DNA of 64,000 bases, from assembly GCA_036937835.1 (NCBI GenBank), contig CM072876.1, positions 19,962,001-20,026,000 of the forward strand, written 5' to 3'. Positions 30,083-41,425 of the stretch are shown piece by piece. The notes beneath the pieces are model-generated. The model worked only from the letters and a program-made list of their open reading frames with translations. It was not told the DNA's origin and made no database searches. The position numbers and the translations under genes are program-made. Each line of letters opens with the position of its first letter. Position 1 is the first letter of the stretch. The stretch comes from Pampus argenteus (Eukaryota > Chordata > Actinopteri > Scombriformes > Stromateidae).

Positions 30083-33000
30083 CTATTGCTCCTTCCCACC
30101 TGCCTCACCCGGAGAGCCAGGCCGCCGCTGCTTTGACCCTTTTGCGTGGAGCTCCGGCTCCTTCCTCCGAATGGGCACAGAGGCGATTCTTCTTTGTGGC
30201 TGTGTCCTAGGCCTGCCGCCTGCAGCTCCGGCCCTTTGGACCGTCGCTGCGGCCATCTGGATCACAGCCACCGGGGGGATCTGCGTGTGCTTCCTTACCA
30301 GCAAGTTCCTGGAGGTCCATATGGCGTCTTTGATGGCGGCAAGGGTGAGCCACTGCTTTGCAAAGTCATTCTTTTTCATTTTTGTTTGGCTCACCCCATA
30401 AAGCACCAGTTGTGCTGTGAGGACCTCCCTCGCTGGCAAGTACGGGAATTTCAAGGAGCCGGCCATTGTCCACTGGTCTGCGGCAGCGCTGCAATCCCAG
30501 AGAAGGTGCCTAACCGACTCGGGCCCGCCACAACCCGGTCGGGGGCATGTTGAGGACTTCGACATGCCCCGGGAATGCATAACGGACCTGACTGGGAGGA
30601 TCTCGTGAGCCACCATCCACGACAGGTCCCGGAGTCTGTTCGGAAGAGCAGGATGGTTCACGTTGCGCCAAACTGTTGAGGGCTCGCCCAATGCGAGCCC
30701 GCGCACTGGACTCACTGGTTCTCGCTCCTGCACAACAGTAAGAAGAGAGCGATGGTTAGTTAAAACCTGCAGTTCTTCCTGCTCAAGTTTAAAATGCTTT
30801 AAAAATATCTGTATAAAAGCATAAGCTGGGGGCAGGCTAAAAGACACGGGTACTTTAAGATCAGTGGGTAAAATCCTCAATTTTCTTAGGTAAGACCCCA
30901 TCCAGAAACGCGACATTGCTGTGGTCTTGGGGTTTCTGGATGGGTCTGTGGCATGTGTGATGTGCAGCGTGGTGTATCTGCTTCCTAGAAACAAATACAG
31001 GTCAGGCACTCCTTTTCCTCCTTTCTCTTTTGGTTTCTTCATCACATCCCTCCTCAGTCTTTCCCACTTGGAGCCCCACAGAAAGTAAAATATGGCTCGG
31101 TCCAGGTCTAAAAGCACTTTCCTTGGAGGGGTAAAAACAGAACTGATGAGTAAAAGCAAAGGTAAAATCACTGCTTTTAGGATTAAAACCTTTCCTTCAA
31201 TGGTCAGTCCTCTAAGTCCCCAGTATCCTAGTCTCTGTCTAACTTTCCCTACCACGTCTGGCCAGTTTGTTCTACCTCCTCCCTCCCTGTCGAATTTGAC
31301 CCCAAGTATTTTCTGGTCATTTTGAGTTATAGTCAGGGGGAGTCCCGTTGTCTCAGTCGCTGTCCACGGGCCGTAAAATTGAGCTTGGGTCTTGCTTCTG
31401 TTCAGTTTTGACCCAGAGGCTCGTCCGAACCAGTCAGTTAGGTCCAGTGTCCTGTTGACAGATAAAAGGTCAGTGCATAAAATGTTGACGTCGTCCATAT
31501 ATAAAACACATTTTGTCACGAGTCCCCCGCTCCCTGGGATTCCCAGGCCATTGATCCGTTGGTCCCTTCTCAAGATCTGTGCCAGTGGTTCTATGCAGGT
31601 TACGTAGAGGAGGGCAGATAAAGGGCAACCCTGACGGACCCCGCAGTTAACACTCACTGCTTTTGTCAGATGCCCATTAACAAGAAATTTACTGCTAATG
31701 CCCTGGTATAGCAGTCCCACCCATGTCATGAACCTCCCTGCAAAGCCCATTTTTTGCAGTACCCGGAAAAGGTACTGGTGCGAGACCCGATCGAAGGCTT
31801 TCTCAAAGTCTAAATTCAGGACTATTAGCCGAATGTTTCTATCTCTCGCATAACAGATGGTGTCTCTGATCAGCACGAGGCTGTCCGTGATCTTCCTCCC
31901 GCGGATGGCACAGGCTTGGTCCGGGTGAATCACCTCTTCTAAAAACAAAGACATACGTGATGCTAAGAGTTTACTAAAAAGCTTGCAGTCATAGTTTAAA
32001 AGTGTGATAGGTCTCCAGTTCTTCAGGTCAGTCTCGTCTTTATTCTTATGAAGAAGAGTCACTATCCCTACTCGAAAACTCTCGGGAAGTCGGTCAAGTC
32101 GCTCAAATTCCATAAAAACAGCAAGTAAGTCAGGTGCTAAAATGTCCCAAAAAGTCAAATAAAATTCAACGGGAAGTCCGTCTTGTCCCGGGGACCTCCC
32201 TTTCTTAAAACTCTTGATGCACTTATTTAACTCTGGAATAGTAAAATCTTGGGTTAAAAGCACACTGTCACTTACCGTTTTGTCAATGAAATTTAAAACT
32301 TCTGTAATGGTGTCTGTATCAGTGGGTTTTTCTTGGTAGAGTGTCCCATAAAATTGTTCCACTGTTTGCTTTATTTCTTCTGTTGTATCAACTGTGCACC
32401 CATTTTCTTTTGTTAGTTTTAAGATCCCCCCCCTTTTGTTAACAATTTTCTTAAAAAAATACCTGGTGCACTTTTCCCCCTCCTCAGTTTCCTGTTCTCT
32501 GCTCCTTAAGATGACACCCTTACTTTTAACTTCTGCTAAAACCGACATCTCTGTTTTAATTTCTTTGATTTCTGCATTAAAATCCACCCCTTGTTGGTTT
32601 AGTTTAAAATAGCGCTGTAGTCTTTTTTGCAGTCCCATCATGCGTTTGTTTTCTTTATTCTTTTTCCTTTTTCCTGCTTGCCTAAAGAAAGTCCGGGTCC
32701 TTTCCTTCACCATTTCCCACCAGTGTGCACGTGTGTCGTATAAGTCTTGAAGGGTCTGCCACTCTTTGTACTGCTCCCTGTACTGTCTGACTAGGTCCTT
32801 GTCATCTAAAAGGGAGCAGTTGAGTTTCCACAGACCGCTTCCTGATGTCACACCCGATGAGAGTGATAGCGTGCAGGAAAGCATCAGGTGATCCGAAAAG
32901 AAAACAGGGGTTAATCTAGCATCGGTTGGAGGACAATCCCGTGTAAAAACATAATCTATGCGAGAGGCTCTGGTGCCATCACCACTGAACCAGGTGAAGC

Positions 33001-33601
33001 CGTCCTCTCTGGGATGCATGGTTTTAAAACAGTCCTGTAGTTTAAAATCCTTGCATAAATTCTGCAATAAAACCGATGTTTTATCAAGTTTAAAATCATC
33101 CCCTACTCTTTTTCTGTCTTTATTACTTAAGATACAATTAAAATCACCCCCGGCAACTATAGGTGCTCTACCTAGCATGTGGAACTGCAATTCTTCTAAA
33201 AGTTCATTCCTGTCATTCTTTTCGTTAGGTCCGTAGATATTTAAGAGGTTAAAATCCTGTCCCATAAAAGTCAGATGTGCTGAAAGTGCTCGACCGTCTC
33301 TCACCACAGTGCTACCTTTCACCAGAACTTGAGGATTTTTTATTAAAATGGCCACTCCATCATTTTTGTTTTGGTTAGATCCGCTCCATATTGATGTTTG
33401 TGGCCACCTCTCCTCCCATTGTCTGTAATGTGATAAAAAGGGTAGGCCACATTCCTGTAATAAAAACACATCTGACTTGAAGGAGCTAAGAAAGGATAAA
33501 ACACTCTGGGCTCTAACTCTCGACTTCACACTTCTCACATTGATGGTTGAGAAGGTGAGGGTCATGAGAATGGTTAAAAATGGGATAACAGGTATGAACA
33601 T
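30083..33601 (-). CDS. Element C ORF2: APE endonuclease and reverse transcriptase
   Basis: A 1172-residue form with all APE residues (N21, E50, D153, N155, D216, D237, H238), the RT core with YMDD at 701-704, and the C-terminal C-X4-C-X7-H-X4-C. It ends with 48 basic, proline-rich residues that A lacks through its 20-bp deletion. I found about ten substitutions against A by eye, among them P567R in the RT segment ACAIPGRK; the proline form looks like the usual one in this clade, so the change may lower activity. The start is 51 bp after ORF1. Confidence 0.93.
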   Translation of the reverse strand: MFIPVIPFLTILMTLTFSTINVRSVKSRVRAQSVLSFLSSFKSDVFLLQECGLPFLSHYRQWEERWPQTSIWSGSNQNKNDGVAILIKNPQVLVKGSTVVRDGRALSAHLTFMGQDFNLLNIYGPNEKNDRNELLEELQFHMLGRAPIVAGGDFNCILSNKDRKRVGDDFKLDKTSVLLQNLCKDFKLQDCFKTMHPREDGFTWFSGDGTRASRIDYVFTRDCPPTDARLTPVFFSDHLMLSCTLSLSSGVTSGSGLWKLNCSLLDDKDLVRQYREQYKEWQTLQDLYDTRAHWWEMVKERTRTFFRQAGKRKKNKENKRMMGLQKRLQRYFKLNQQGVDFNAEIKEIKTEMSVLAEVKSKGVILRSREQETEEGEKCTRYFFKKIVNKRGGILKLTKENGCTVDTTEEIKQTVEQFYGTLYQEKPTDTDTITEVLNFIDKTVSDSVLLTQDFTIPELNKCIKSFKKGRSPGQDGLPVEFYLTFWDILAPDLLAVFMEFERLDRLPESFRVGIVTLLHKNKDETDLKNWRPITLLNYDCKLFSKLLASRMSLFLEEVIHPDQACAIRGRKITDSLVLIRDTICYARDRNIRLIVLNLDFEKAFDRVSHQYLFRVLQKMGFAGRFMTWVGLLYQGISSKFLVNGHLTKAVSVNCGVRQGCPLSALLYVTCIEPLAQILRRDQRINGLGIPGSGGLVTKCVLYMDDVNILCTDLLSVNRTLDLTDWFGRASGSKLNRSKTQAQFYGPWTATETTGLPLTITQNDQKILGVKFDREGGGRTNWPDVVGKVRQRLGYWGLRGLTIEGKVLILKAVILPLLLLISSVFTPPRKVLLDLDRAIFYFLWGSKWERLRRDVMKKPKEKGGKGVPDLYLFLGSRYTTLHITHATDPSRNPKTTAMSRFWMGSYLRKLRILPTDLKVPVSFSLPPAYAFIQIFLKHFKLEQEELQVLTNHRSLLTVVQEREPVSPVRGLALGEPSTVWRNVNHPALPNRLRDLSWMVAHEILPVRSVMHSRGMSKSSTCPRPGCGGPESVRHLLWDCSAAADQWTMAGSLKFPYLPAREVLTAQLVLYGVSQTKMKKNDFAKQWLTLAAIKDAIWTSRNLLVRKHTQIPPVAVIQMAAATVQRAGAAGGRPRTQPQRRIASVPIRRKEPELHAKGSKQRRPGSPGEAGGKEQ

Positions 33602-33652
33602 TTTTAAGACTATAAAGCAATTAAAACTTTCAGATTTCTAAAAAATAAGTGG

Positions 33653-34975
33653 TTAAGAAATTTCTTGTGAATGGAGCTCCTCCTTCACTCCTAGGGGAGA
33701 AGGGTGAAGGGATTGAGCTGCATTCCCCTCTCGGACTCTCGGGGTTGGCCTCTGCTTCAATGCTGCATTTAATTTTGAGTCTTTTGGGGTTGATTGTAGA
33801 GCTATGGTTAAGAAAGAGACGTCATTTGGTGAGCTGGAGGGAAAGATTCTGGACTCCTCCTCAGATGAACTATCTGAGAGGGTCCTCATCCTTCCCCTCT
33901 TCTCTGAGACTACTGGAGACTCAGAGGACAGTTCTGATGCCGGCCTCTTTGTTTGCTGGGTGTCGGAGAGGGGGGCATCCTCGCTATCATCCTGTGTTTG
34001 GATTTCGTCACATTCTGGGGTAGCTCCGCCCTCTGCCTGCATTTCCCCAGAACTCTCCATTGGTGGGGCTGTTGCAGGCCCCTCCTCTTCTCCCCTCTCA
34101 CCTGATCCCTCTCCTCCAATCATAGGATTTGGAGGGAGATTTGAATTTACTGGCCCCGCCTCTTCCAATAGCTCATGAATTACCTTCACTTGTTCATCAT
34201 TTCTTCCTTTTTCTGTCTGCCGTGCTGCCTTGAGTTTGTTGGCAAATGACTTTGGGCAATCTCTAAAGAGGTGGTTTGTTTCCCCACAAAGATTACACCT
34301 TCTGCCATTGGTACATTCCTCAAAAGTGTGACCAATTTCTCTGCATTTTCCACAAACAATTTCTTGGCACGCTTCTGCCAGGTGCCCGTGCTTGCCACAC
34401 TTGCGACAAAGCTTGGGCTGACCCTGGTAGTGAATGTAGCCCCTGTTTTCACCCAGAACTATCATTGATGGAAGGTGCTTCAGGCCCTGGAAGCCTTGGG
34501 GGTCCTGCCATTGTTGGATGGGAACCCTCCAAGCACAATTCCAGATGCCGTCTTCATCCTTCACTTTGGTAGCCTGGCCTTTTACAGTGCAGTATCTACC
34601 CAGCCACAAACAAATGTCATCTGCATTCACGGTTTCATTGAACATTCTGACAATAACTGTTTTTAAAGTATTGTCAGTCAACTTCTCAACATTAAATGCA
34701 GAAAACTGGGGTTTTACATTCTCATACTTTGTCCAGAACTCCTTCAACAGCACAGCAGATCGAAAACTCACGTCAAAACCTTTGTTAAAAGGCAGTGTCA
34801 TGATACAATTAATTTCATCAGGTTTAAACTCGAGGGCTTTTTGGATCAGCTTCCTGGAGAAGTCCAGCCTCGACATCCCCAGAAGCTTTCCATCTTTTTC
34901 AATAAATAAAAATCGGACACTGTGGTGCCTCCGCATGCCGGCATGGCTGGCCGACATGGTGGAGGCACCACACAA
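33653..34975 (-). CDS. Element C ORF1: three-CCHC zinc-knuckle protein
   Basis: 440 residues with all three knuckles (190-203, 208-221, 227-240). It differs from A ORF1 by two substitutions that I could find (K to R in EKGRNDEQ, N to G in ESSGEMQ). The same acidic serine-rich tail follows. Together with ORF2 this makes a complete coding set. Confidence 0.9.
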   Translation of the reverse strand: MCGASTMSASHAGMRRHHSVRFLFIEKDGKLLGMSRLDFSRKLIQKALEFKPDEINCIMTLPFNKGFDVSFRSAVLLKEFWTKYENVKPQFSAFNVEKLTDNTLKTVIVRMFNETVNADDICLWLGRYCTVKGQATKVKDEDGIWNCAWRVPIQQWQDPQGFQGLKHLPSMIVLGENRGYIHYQGQPKLCRKCGKHGHLAEACQEIVCGKCREIGHTFEECTNGRRCNLCGETNHLFRDCPKSFANKLKAARQTEKGRNDEQVKVIHELLEEAGPVNSNLPPNPMIGGEGSGERGEEEGPATAPPMESSGEMQAEGGATPECDEIQTQDDSEDAPLSDTQQTKRPASELSSESPVVSEKRGRMRTLSDSSSEEESRIFPSSSPNDVSFLTIALQSTPKDSKLNAALKQRPTPRVREGNAAQSLHPSPLGVKEELHSQEIS

Positions 34976-35311
34976 TCTAAAAGATATAACAAGCTAAAAA
35001 ACCTTAAAAAATGTCTAATAAATACAAGACTAAAAGCTCAATAAATAGATGTAAAATGCTGAGACGTACAAAAAGGATAAATAGAAAACAGGGCTTACCT
35101 GGTCGACTTTGGCCTGGAAAGTTGTTAATTCCAGCAGAGTTCGGATAAATTATCCTCTGGGCCAATGGATTTCTATTTACTAAAGATTTGCAACTATAAG
35201 AAAGTTGAAATACTTTAGACAAGAAATAAGTGGGCTTTCCTCCCTAAACACTGACAGCAACTGGTGCCACAGCAGGCAGCAACTACCATCAATAACAGGA
35301 GGTGATCGCAG

Positions 35312-35337
35312 TCTTAGCCAAAAGGCCGAGAAGCGAT
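35312..35337 (-). pseudogene. RNU2: U2 snRNA 5' fragment (nt 1-26) upstream of element C
   Basis: U2 nt 1-26, promoter intact, fused to the 5' end of element C at the same base as in A and B. Confidence 0.93.
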
Positions 35338-35959
35338 ACCGTGAAGCTGCAGCAGGCGGGAGGGGGTTCTCCGCACAGCCGCCCTCACTGACGGGCCTGA
35401 ACCTGGTGCAACAGGCAAGGGATAACGGGTCAAATAACCGCTAAAGATGCCGAACGACAGGCGGAGGAAGTGCAACAGAGTAGCGCTAAACAAAGTTCCT
35501 TTAAGGGACCGGGTGCAGCGGCTCCTCCACTCTTCCCGCCCACGTGGTACATTCGGGACCGATGGGAAAGCAGTAGAGGCGTGGCTGCTACAATGCAGCG
35601 CCGCCATGGAGACCGGTTGTTTCTGTCATTCACTGATTTCAGCGTTCACATGTGACAAAATGATCACGAGCGGGCCCTCTGCGAAAGCGGCTCTATCCGC
35701 GGACTCTCCCTGCGCCGTACAAGCTTTACCGTCCCTACTCTAAACGGGAGCATAAGTGACAAAATGAACACCGTGTTGCATTAAAGGAGACTTGAAGCTA
35801 GCGGCCGAGACCACAAAAGCGTTTGAATGAAAGGGTCATTTGCTCGTACACCGCCACGCGACGGGACTTCATTTTGCTAGCGGGGCGGCCGCAGGTTCGA
35901 GCCACTGACGTGGCTTTCCTGTCCGGACACGCTCACTATTGTTGACATTGTACGTATAA

Positions 35960-36123
35960 CAAGGGGAGAGCGCGAACGCAGTCCCCCACTACCACAAATT
36001 ATGCAGTCGAGATTCCCACATTTGGGGAATTCGCAGAGGTCAGTCGGCCGGGGTGCAATGGCTGAGCCTCGCCCTGGGTGAACCACCTACTTGATCATGG
36101 TGTCTCCCCTGCCAGGTAAGTAT
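35960..36123 (-). ncRNA. RNU1: U1 snRNA
   Basis: Consensus U1. The 3' flank has the element-linked accgccacg variant (near 35850). (ACGC) tract of 3. Confidence 0.97.
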
Positions 36124-36594
36124 GACTTGGGGCCGCTTGATAGAAGGGAGTGGACTCCGGGTCAAACGGTTCTCACTGACGGTGCTGAATGCACAAACAG
36201 CACATCACGTATGAGCAGAGGCGGAGCCAACGAACCCTCTGACTGACGCGTACGCACGCACGCACCGAGTTAACACCGTCTTTGCCAAAAATTTCGGTGT
36301 ACTGTGAATATGTCGGTAAGAGGATAAGAAAAGGCACAAGGGGCTCTATGGCCCTAACCTGACCCTTTTGATCTCCACTGCCGTTTGCTTTGGATGCATA
36401 AATGTACGGAAATTACAGGAATTGGATCTATTTTATTGCCCAGCATCAGCATAACGTACCTCACCCGGAACATTCACAGTCACGCGCTCAGCAAGTCAGC
36501 CGCAGGCTGTGAGTAACATAGAGCTTGAAAGTAAACTTCACTTTCGCCTCGATTCAGCCCGACGCTGTTGCTTTTACTTTCACATAGTCAGAGG

Positions 36595-36781
36595 GGTGCA
36601 CCGTTCCCGGAAGCACTGCAATACCGGGTCGATGCGTGGAGAGGACGGAGCAAGCCCCTGTTCCATCTCCCTGCTTCAAAAATCAATTTAATATATGGTC
36701 CCCGGGTAGGGGACGTATCAGATATTAAACTGATAAGAACAGATACTACACTTGATCTTAGCCAAAAGGCCGAGAAGCGAT
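36595..36781 (-). ncRNA. RNU2: U2 snRNA
   Basis: Consensus U2, first intact copy after element C. Confidence 0.97.
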
Positions 36782-37403
36782 ACCGTGAAGCTGCAGCAGG
36801 CGGGAGGGGGTTCTCCGCACAGCCGCCCTCACTGACGGGCCTGAACCTGGTGCAACAGGCAAGGGATAACGGGTCAAATAACCGCTAAAGATGCCGAACG
36901 ACAGGCGGAGGAAGTGCAACAGAGTAGCGCTAAACAAAGTTCCTTTAAGGGACCGGGTGCAGCGGCTCCTCCACTCTTCCCGCCCACGTGGTACATTCGG
37001 GACCGATGGGAAAGCAGTAGAGGCGTGGCTGCTACAATGCAGCGCCGCCATGGAGACCGGTTGTTTCTGTCATTCACTGATTTCAGCGTTCACATGTGAC
37101 AAAATGATCACGAGCGGGCCCTCTGCGAAAGCGGCTCTATCCGCGGACTCTCCCTGCGCCGTACAAGCTTTACCGTCTCTACTCTAGACGGGAGCATAAG
37201 TGACAAAATGAACACCGCGTTGCATTAAAGGAGACTTGAAGCTAGCGGCCGAGACCACAAAAGCGTTTGAATGAAAGGGTCATTTGCTCGTACACCTCCA
37301 CGCGACGGGACGTCATTTTGCTAGCGGGGCGGCCGCAGGTTCGAGCCACTGACGTGGCTTTCCTGTCCGGACACGCTCACTATTGTTGACATTGCACGTA
37401 TAA

Positions 37404-37567
37404 CAAGGGGAGAGCGCGAACGCAGTCCCCCACTACCACAAATTATGCAGTCGAGATTCCCACATTTGGGGAATTCGCAGAGGTCAGTCGGCCGGGGTGC
37501 AATGGCTGAGCCTCGCCCTGGGTGAACCACCTACTTGATCATGGTGTCTCCCCTGCCAGGTAAGTAT
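37404..37567 (-). ncRNA. RNU1: U1 snRNA
   Basis: Consensus U1. (ACGC) tract of 3. Confidence 0.97.
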
Positions 37568-38038
37568 GACTTGGGGCCGCTTGATAGAAGGGAGTGGACT
37601 CCGGGTCAAACGGTTCTCACTGACGGTGCTGAATGCACAAACAGCACATCACGTATGAGCAGAGGCGGAGCCAACGAACCCTCTGACTGACGCGTACGCA
37701 CGCACGCACCGAGTTAACACCGTCTTTGCCAAACATTTCGGTGTACTGTGAATATGTCGGTAAGAGGATAAGAAAAGGCACAAGGGGCTCTATGGCCCTA
37801 ACCTGACCCTTTTGATCTCCACTGCCGTTTGCTTTGGATGCATAAATGTACGGAAATTACAGGAATTGGATCTATTTTATTGCCCAGCATCAGCATAACG
37901 TACCTCACCCGGAACATTCACAGTCACGCGCTCAGCAAGTCAGCCGCAGGCTGTGAGTAACGTAGAGCTTGAAAGTAAACTTCACTTTCGCCTCGATTCA
38001 GCCCGACGCTGTTGCTTTTACTTTCACATAGTCAGAGG

Positions 38039-38225
38039 GGTGCACCGTTCCCGGAAGCACTGCAATACCGGGTCGATGCGTGGAGAGGACGGAGCAAGCC
38101 CCTGTTCCATCTCCCTGCTTCAAAAATCAATTTAATATATGGTCCCCGGGTAGGGGACGTATCAGATATTAAACTGATAAGAACAGATACTACACTTGAT
38201 CTTAGCCAAAAGGCCGAGAAGCGAT
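38039..38225 (-). ncRNA. RNU2: U2 snRNA
   Basis: Consensus U2. Confidence 0.97.
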
Positions 38226-38847
38226 ACCGTGAAGCTGCAGCAGGCGGGAGGGGGTTCTCCGCACAGCCGCCCTCACTGACGGGCCTGAACCTGGTGCAAC
38301 AGGCAAGGGATAACGGGTCAAATAACCGCTAAAGATGCCGAACGACAGGCGGAGGAAGTGCAACAGAGTAGCGCTAAACAAAGTTCCTTTAAGGGACCGG
38401 GTGCAGCGGCTCCTCCACTCTTCCCGCCCACGTGGTACATTCGGGACCGATGGGAAAGCAGTAGAGGCGTGGCTGCTACAATGCAGCGCCGCCATGGAGA
38501 CCGGTTGTTTCTGTCATTCACTGATTTCAGCGTTCACATGTGACAAAATGATCACGAGCGGGCCCTCTGCGAAAGCGGCTCTATCCGCGGACTCTCCCTG
38601 CGCCGTACAACCTTTACCGTCTCTACTCTAAACGGGAGCATAAGTGACAAAATGAACACCGCGTTGCATTAAAGGAGACTTGAAGCTAGCGGCCGAGACC
38701 ACAAAAGCGTTTGAATGAAAGGGTCATTTGCTCGTACACCTCCACGCGACGGGACGTCATTTTGCTAGCGGGGCGGCCGCAGGTTCGAGCCACTGACGTG
38801 GCTTTCCTGTCCGGACACGCTCACTATTGTTGACATTGCACGTATAA

Positions 38848-39011
38848 CAAGGGGAGAGCGCGAACGCAGTCCCCCACTACCACAAATTATGCAGTCGAGA
38901 TTCCCACATTTGGGGAATTCGCAGAGGTCAGTCGGCCGGGGTGCAATGGCTGAGCCTCGCCCTGGGTGAACCACCTACTTGATCATGGTGTCTCCCCTGC
39001 CAGGTAAGTAT
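38848..39011 (-). ncRNA. RNU1: U1 snRNA
   Basis: Consensus U1. (ACGC) tract of 4. The spacer upstream has a single change, tgtccct for tggccct, near 39242. Confidence 0.97.
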
Positions 39012-39486
39012 GACTTGGGGCCGCTTGATAGAAGGGAGTGGACTCCGGGTCAAACGGTTCTCACTGACGGTGCTGAATGCACAAACAGCACATCACGTAT
39101 GAGCAGAGGCGGAGCCAACGAACCCTCTGACTGACGCGTACGCACGCACGCACGCACCGAGTTAACACCGTCTTTGCCAAACATTTCGGTGTACTGTGAA
39201 TATGTCGGTAAGAGGATAAGAAAAGGCACAAGGGGCTCTATGTCCCTAACCTGACCCTTTTGATCTCCACTGCCGTTTGCTTTGGATGCATAAATGTACG
39301 GAAATTACAGGAATTGGATCTATTTTATTGCCCAGCATCAGCATAACGTACCTCACCCGGAACATTCACAGTCACGCGCTCAGCAAGTCAGCCGCAGGCT
39401 GTGAGTAACATAGAGCTTGAAAGTAAACTTCACTTTCGCCTCGATTCAGCCCGACGCTGTTGCTTTTACTTTCACATAGTCAGAGG

Positions 39487-39673
39487 GGTGCACCGTTCCC
39501 GGAAGCACTGCAATACCGGGTCGATGCGTGGAGAGGATGGAGCAAGCCCCTGTTCCATCTCCCTGCTTCAAAAATCAATTTAATATATGGTCCCCGGGTA
39601 GGGGACGTATCAGATATTAAACTGATAAGAACAGATACTACACTTGATCTTAGCCAAAAGGCCGAGAAGCGAT
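39487..39673 (-). ncRNA. RNU2: U2 snRNA
   Basis: Duplicate of the 28144 copy, with the same gaggatgg change. Confidence 0.96.
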
Positions 39674-40295
39674 ACCGTGAAGCTGCAGCAGGCGGGAGGG
39701 GGTTCTCCGCACAGCCGCCCTCACTGACGGGCCTGAACCTGGTGCAACAGGCAAGGGATAACGGGTCAAATAACCGCTAAAGATGCCGAACGACAGGCGG
39801 AGGAAGTGCAACAGAGTAGCGCTAAACAAAGTTCCTTTAAGGGACCGGGTGCAGCGGCTCCTCCACTCTTCCCGCCCACGTGGTACATTCGGGACCGATG
39901 GGAAAGCAGTAGAGGCGTGGCTGCTACAATGCAGCGCCGCCATGGAGACCGGTTGTTTCTGTCATTCACTGATTTCAGCGTTCACATGTGACAAAATGAT
40001 CACGAGCGGGCCCTCTGCGAAAGCGGCTCTATCCGCGGACTCTCCCTGCGCCGTACAAGCTTTACCGTCTCTACTCTAAACGGGAGCATAAGTGACAAAA
40101 TGAACACCGTGTTGCATTAAAGGAGACTTGAAGCTAGCGGCCGAGACCACAAAAGCGTTTGAATGAAAGGGTCATTTGCTCGTACACCTCCACGCGACGG
40201 GACTTCATTTTGCTAGCGGGGCGGCCGCAGGTTCGAGCCACTGACGTGGCTTTCCTGTCCGGACACGCTCACTATTGTTGACATTGTACGTATAA

Positions 40296-40459
40296 CAAGG
40301 GGAGAGCGCGAACGCAGTCCCCCACTACCACAAATTATGCAGTCGAGATTCCCACATTTGGGGAATTCGCAGAGGTCAGTCGGCCGGGGTGCAATGGCTG
40401 AGCCTCGCCCTGGGTGAACCACCTACTTGATCATGGTGTCTCCCCTGCCAGGTAAGTAT
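40296..40459 (-). ncRNA. RNU1: U1 snRNA
   Basis: Consensus U1, duplicate of the 28953 copy with the same upstream private changes. (ACGC) tract of 3. Confidence 0.97.
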
Positions 40460-40930
40460 GACTTGGGGCCGCTTGATAGAAGGGAGTGGACTCCGGGTCA
40501 AACGGTTCTCACTGACGGTGCTGAATGCACAAACAGCACATCACGTATGAGCAGAGGCGGAGCCAACGAACCCTCTGACTGACGCGTACGCACGCACGCA
40601 CCGAGTTAACACCGTCTTTGCCAAACATTTCGGTGTACTGTGAAGATGTCGGTAAGAGGATAAGAAAAGGCAAAAGGGGCTCTATGGCCCTAACCTGACC
40701 CTTTTGATCTCCACTGCCGTTTGCTTTGGATGCATAAATGTACGGAAATTACAGGAATTGGATCTATTTTATTGCCCAGCATCAGCATAACGTACCTCAC
40801 CCGGAACATTCACAGTCACGCGCTCAGCAAGTCAGCTGCAGGCTGTGAGTAACATAGAGCTTGAAAGTAAACTTCACTTTCGCCTCGATTCAGCCCGACG
40901 CTGTTGCTTTTACTTTCACATAGTCAGAGG

Positions 40931-41080
40931 GGTGCACCGTTCCCGGAAGCACTGCAATACCGGGTCGATGCGTGGAGAGGATGGAGCAAGCCCCTGCTCC
41001 ATCTCCCTGCTTCAAAAATCAATTTAATATATGGTCCCCGGGTAGGGGACGTATCAGATATTAAACTGATAAGAACAGAT
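40931..41080 (-). pseudogene. RNU2: U2 snRNA 3' fragment, split by element D
   Basis: U2 nt 38-187 beside element D, with the same gaggatgg and cctgctcc changes as beside C. Confidence 0.95.
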
Positions 41081-41425
41081 TTTTTTTTCTTTTGAAAGAA
41101 ATTTATTGTCACTCAGTTCAGTTATACTTCATCAAAATTTGGTACAAATTTTCTTGAAAATAAATATATTCTGTAAAACAGTAACAAACAATAAAAACAA
41201 TAGTTTTAAGAAGTGTCACAGTCAATTTTTCCAAGTAAAATATGTACAAGTGTTGAGTGTCCTATTTCAAGTTTTTAAAAGTTTATTGCATTTATTAAAA
41301 TGCTCTCTTCAGTCAGTTTTTGTGCAGGAGCGCAATGAGTCCCTAACCAGGGAAAAACTCATTTTGCTCTCCCGAACAGCAGGCCTCTCGGGGTTCTTTG
41401 GTGGTGCTCAGTGGAGATCCCCCCC

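Larger units (their letters stand above)
29738..35311 (-). mobile_element. U2-specific non-LTR retrotransposon C (intact ORFs)
   Basis: A 5574-bp full-length copy at the same U2 nucleotide as A and B, with an 8-T (8-A in sense) terminal run against 6 in A. Both ORFs are open. It keeps the 20 bp (about 30213-30232) that A and B lack, so ORF2 is longer. The 3' UTR differs from A by several 1-2 base indels. This is the best candidate for a coding-competent copy, together with D. Confidence 0.95.
28144..36781. repeat. Higher-order duplication, first copy (carries element C)
   Basis: This block reappears at 39487-48124 with a constant offset of 11343 bp. Shared rare variants mark it, including the changes near 29301 (gaagatgtc), 29329 (ggcaaaagg), 29493 (agctgcagg) and 29654 (cctgctcc). 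I noticed a single difference by eye, near 36289, where this copy has gccaaaaat and the other has gccaaacat. Edges are approximate, set where neighbouring units stop sharing variants. Confidence 0.85.
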
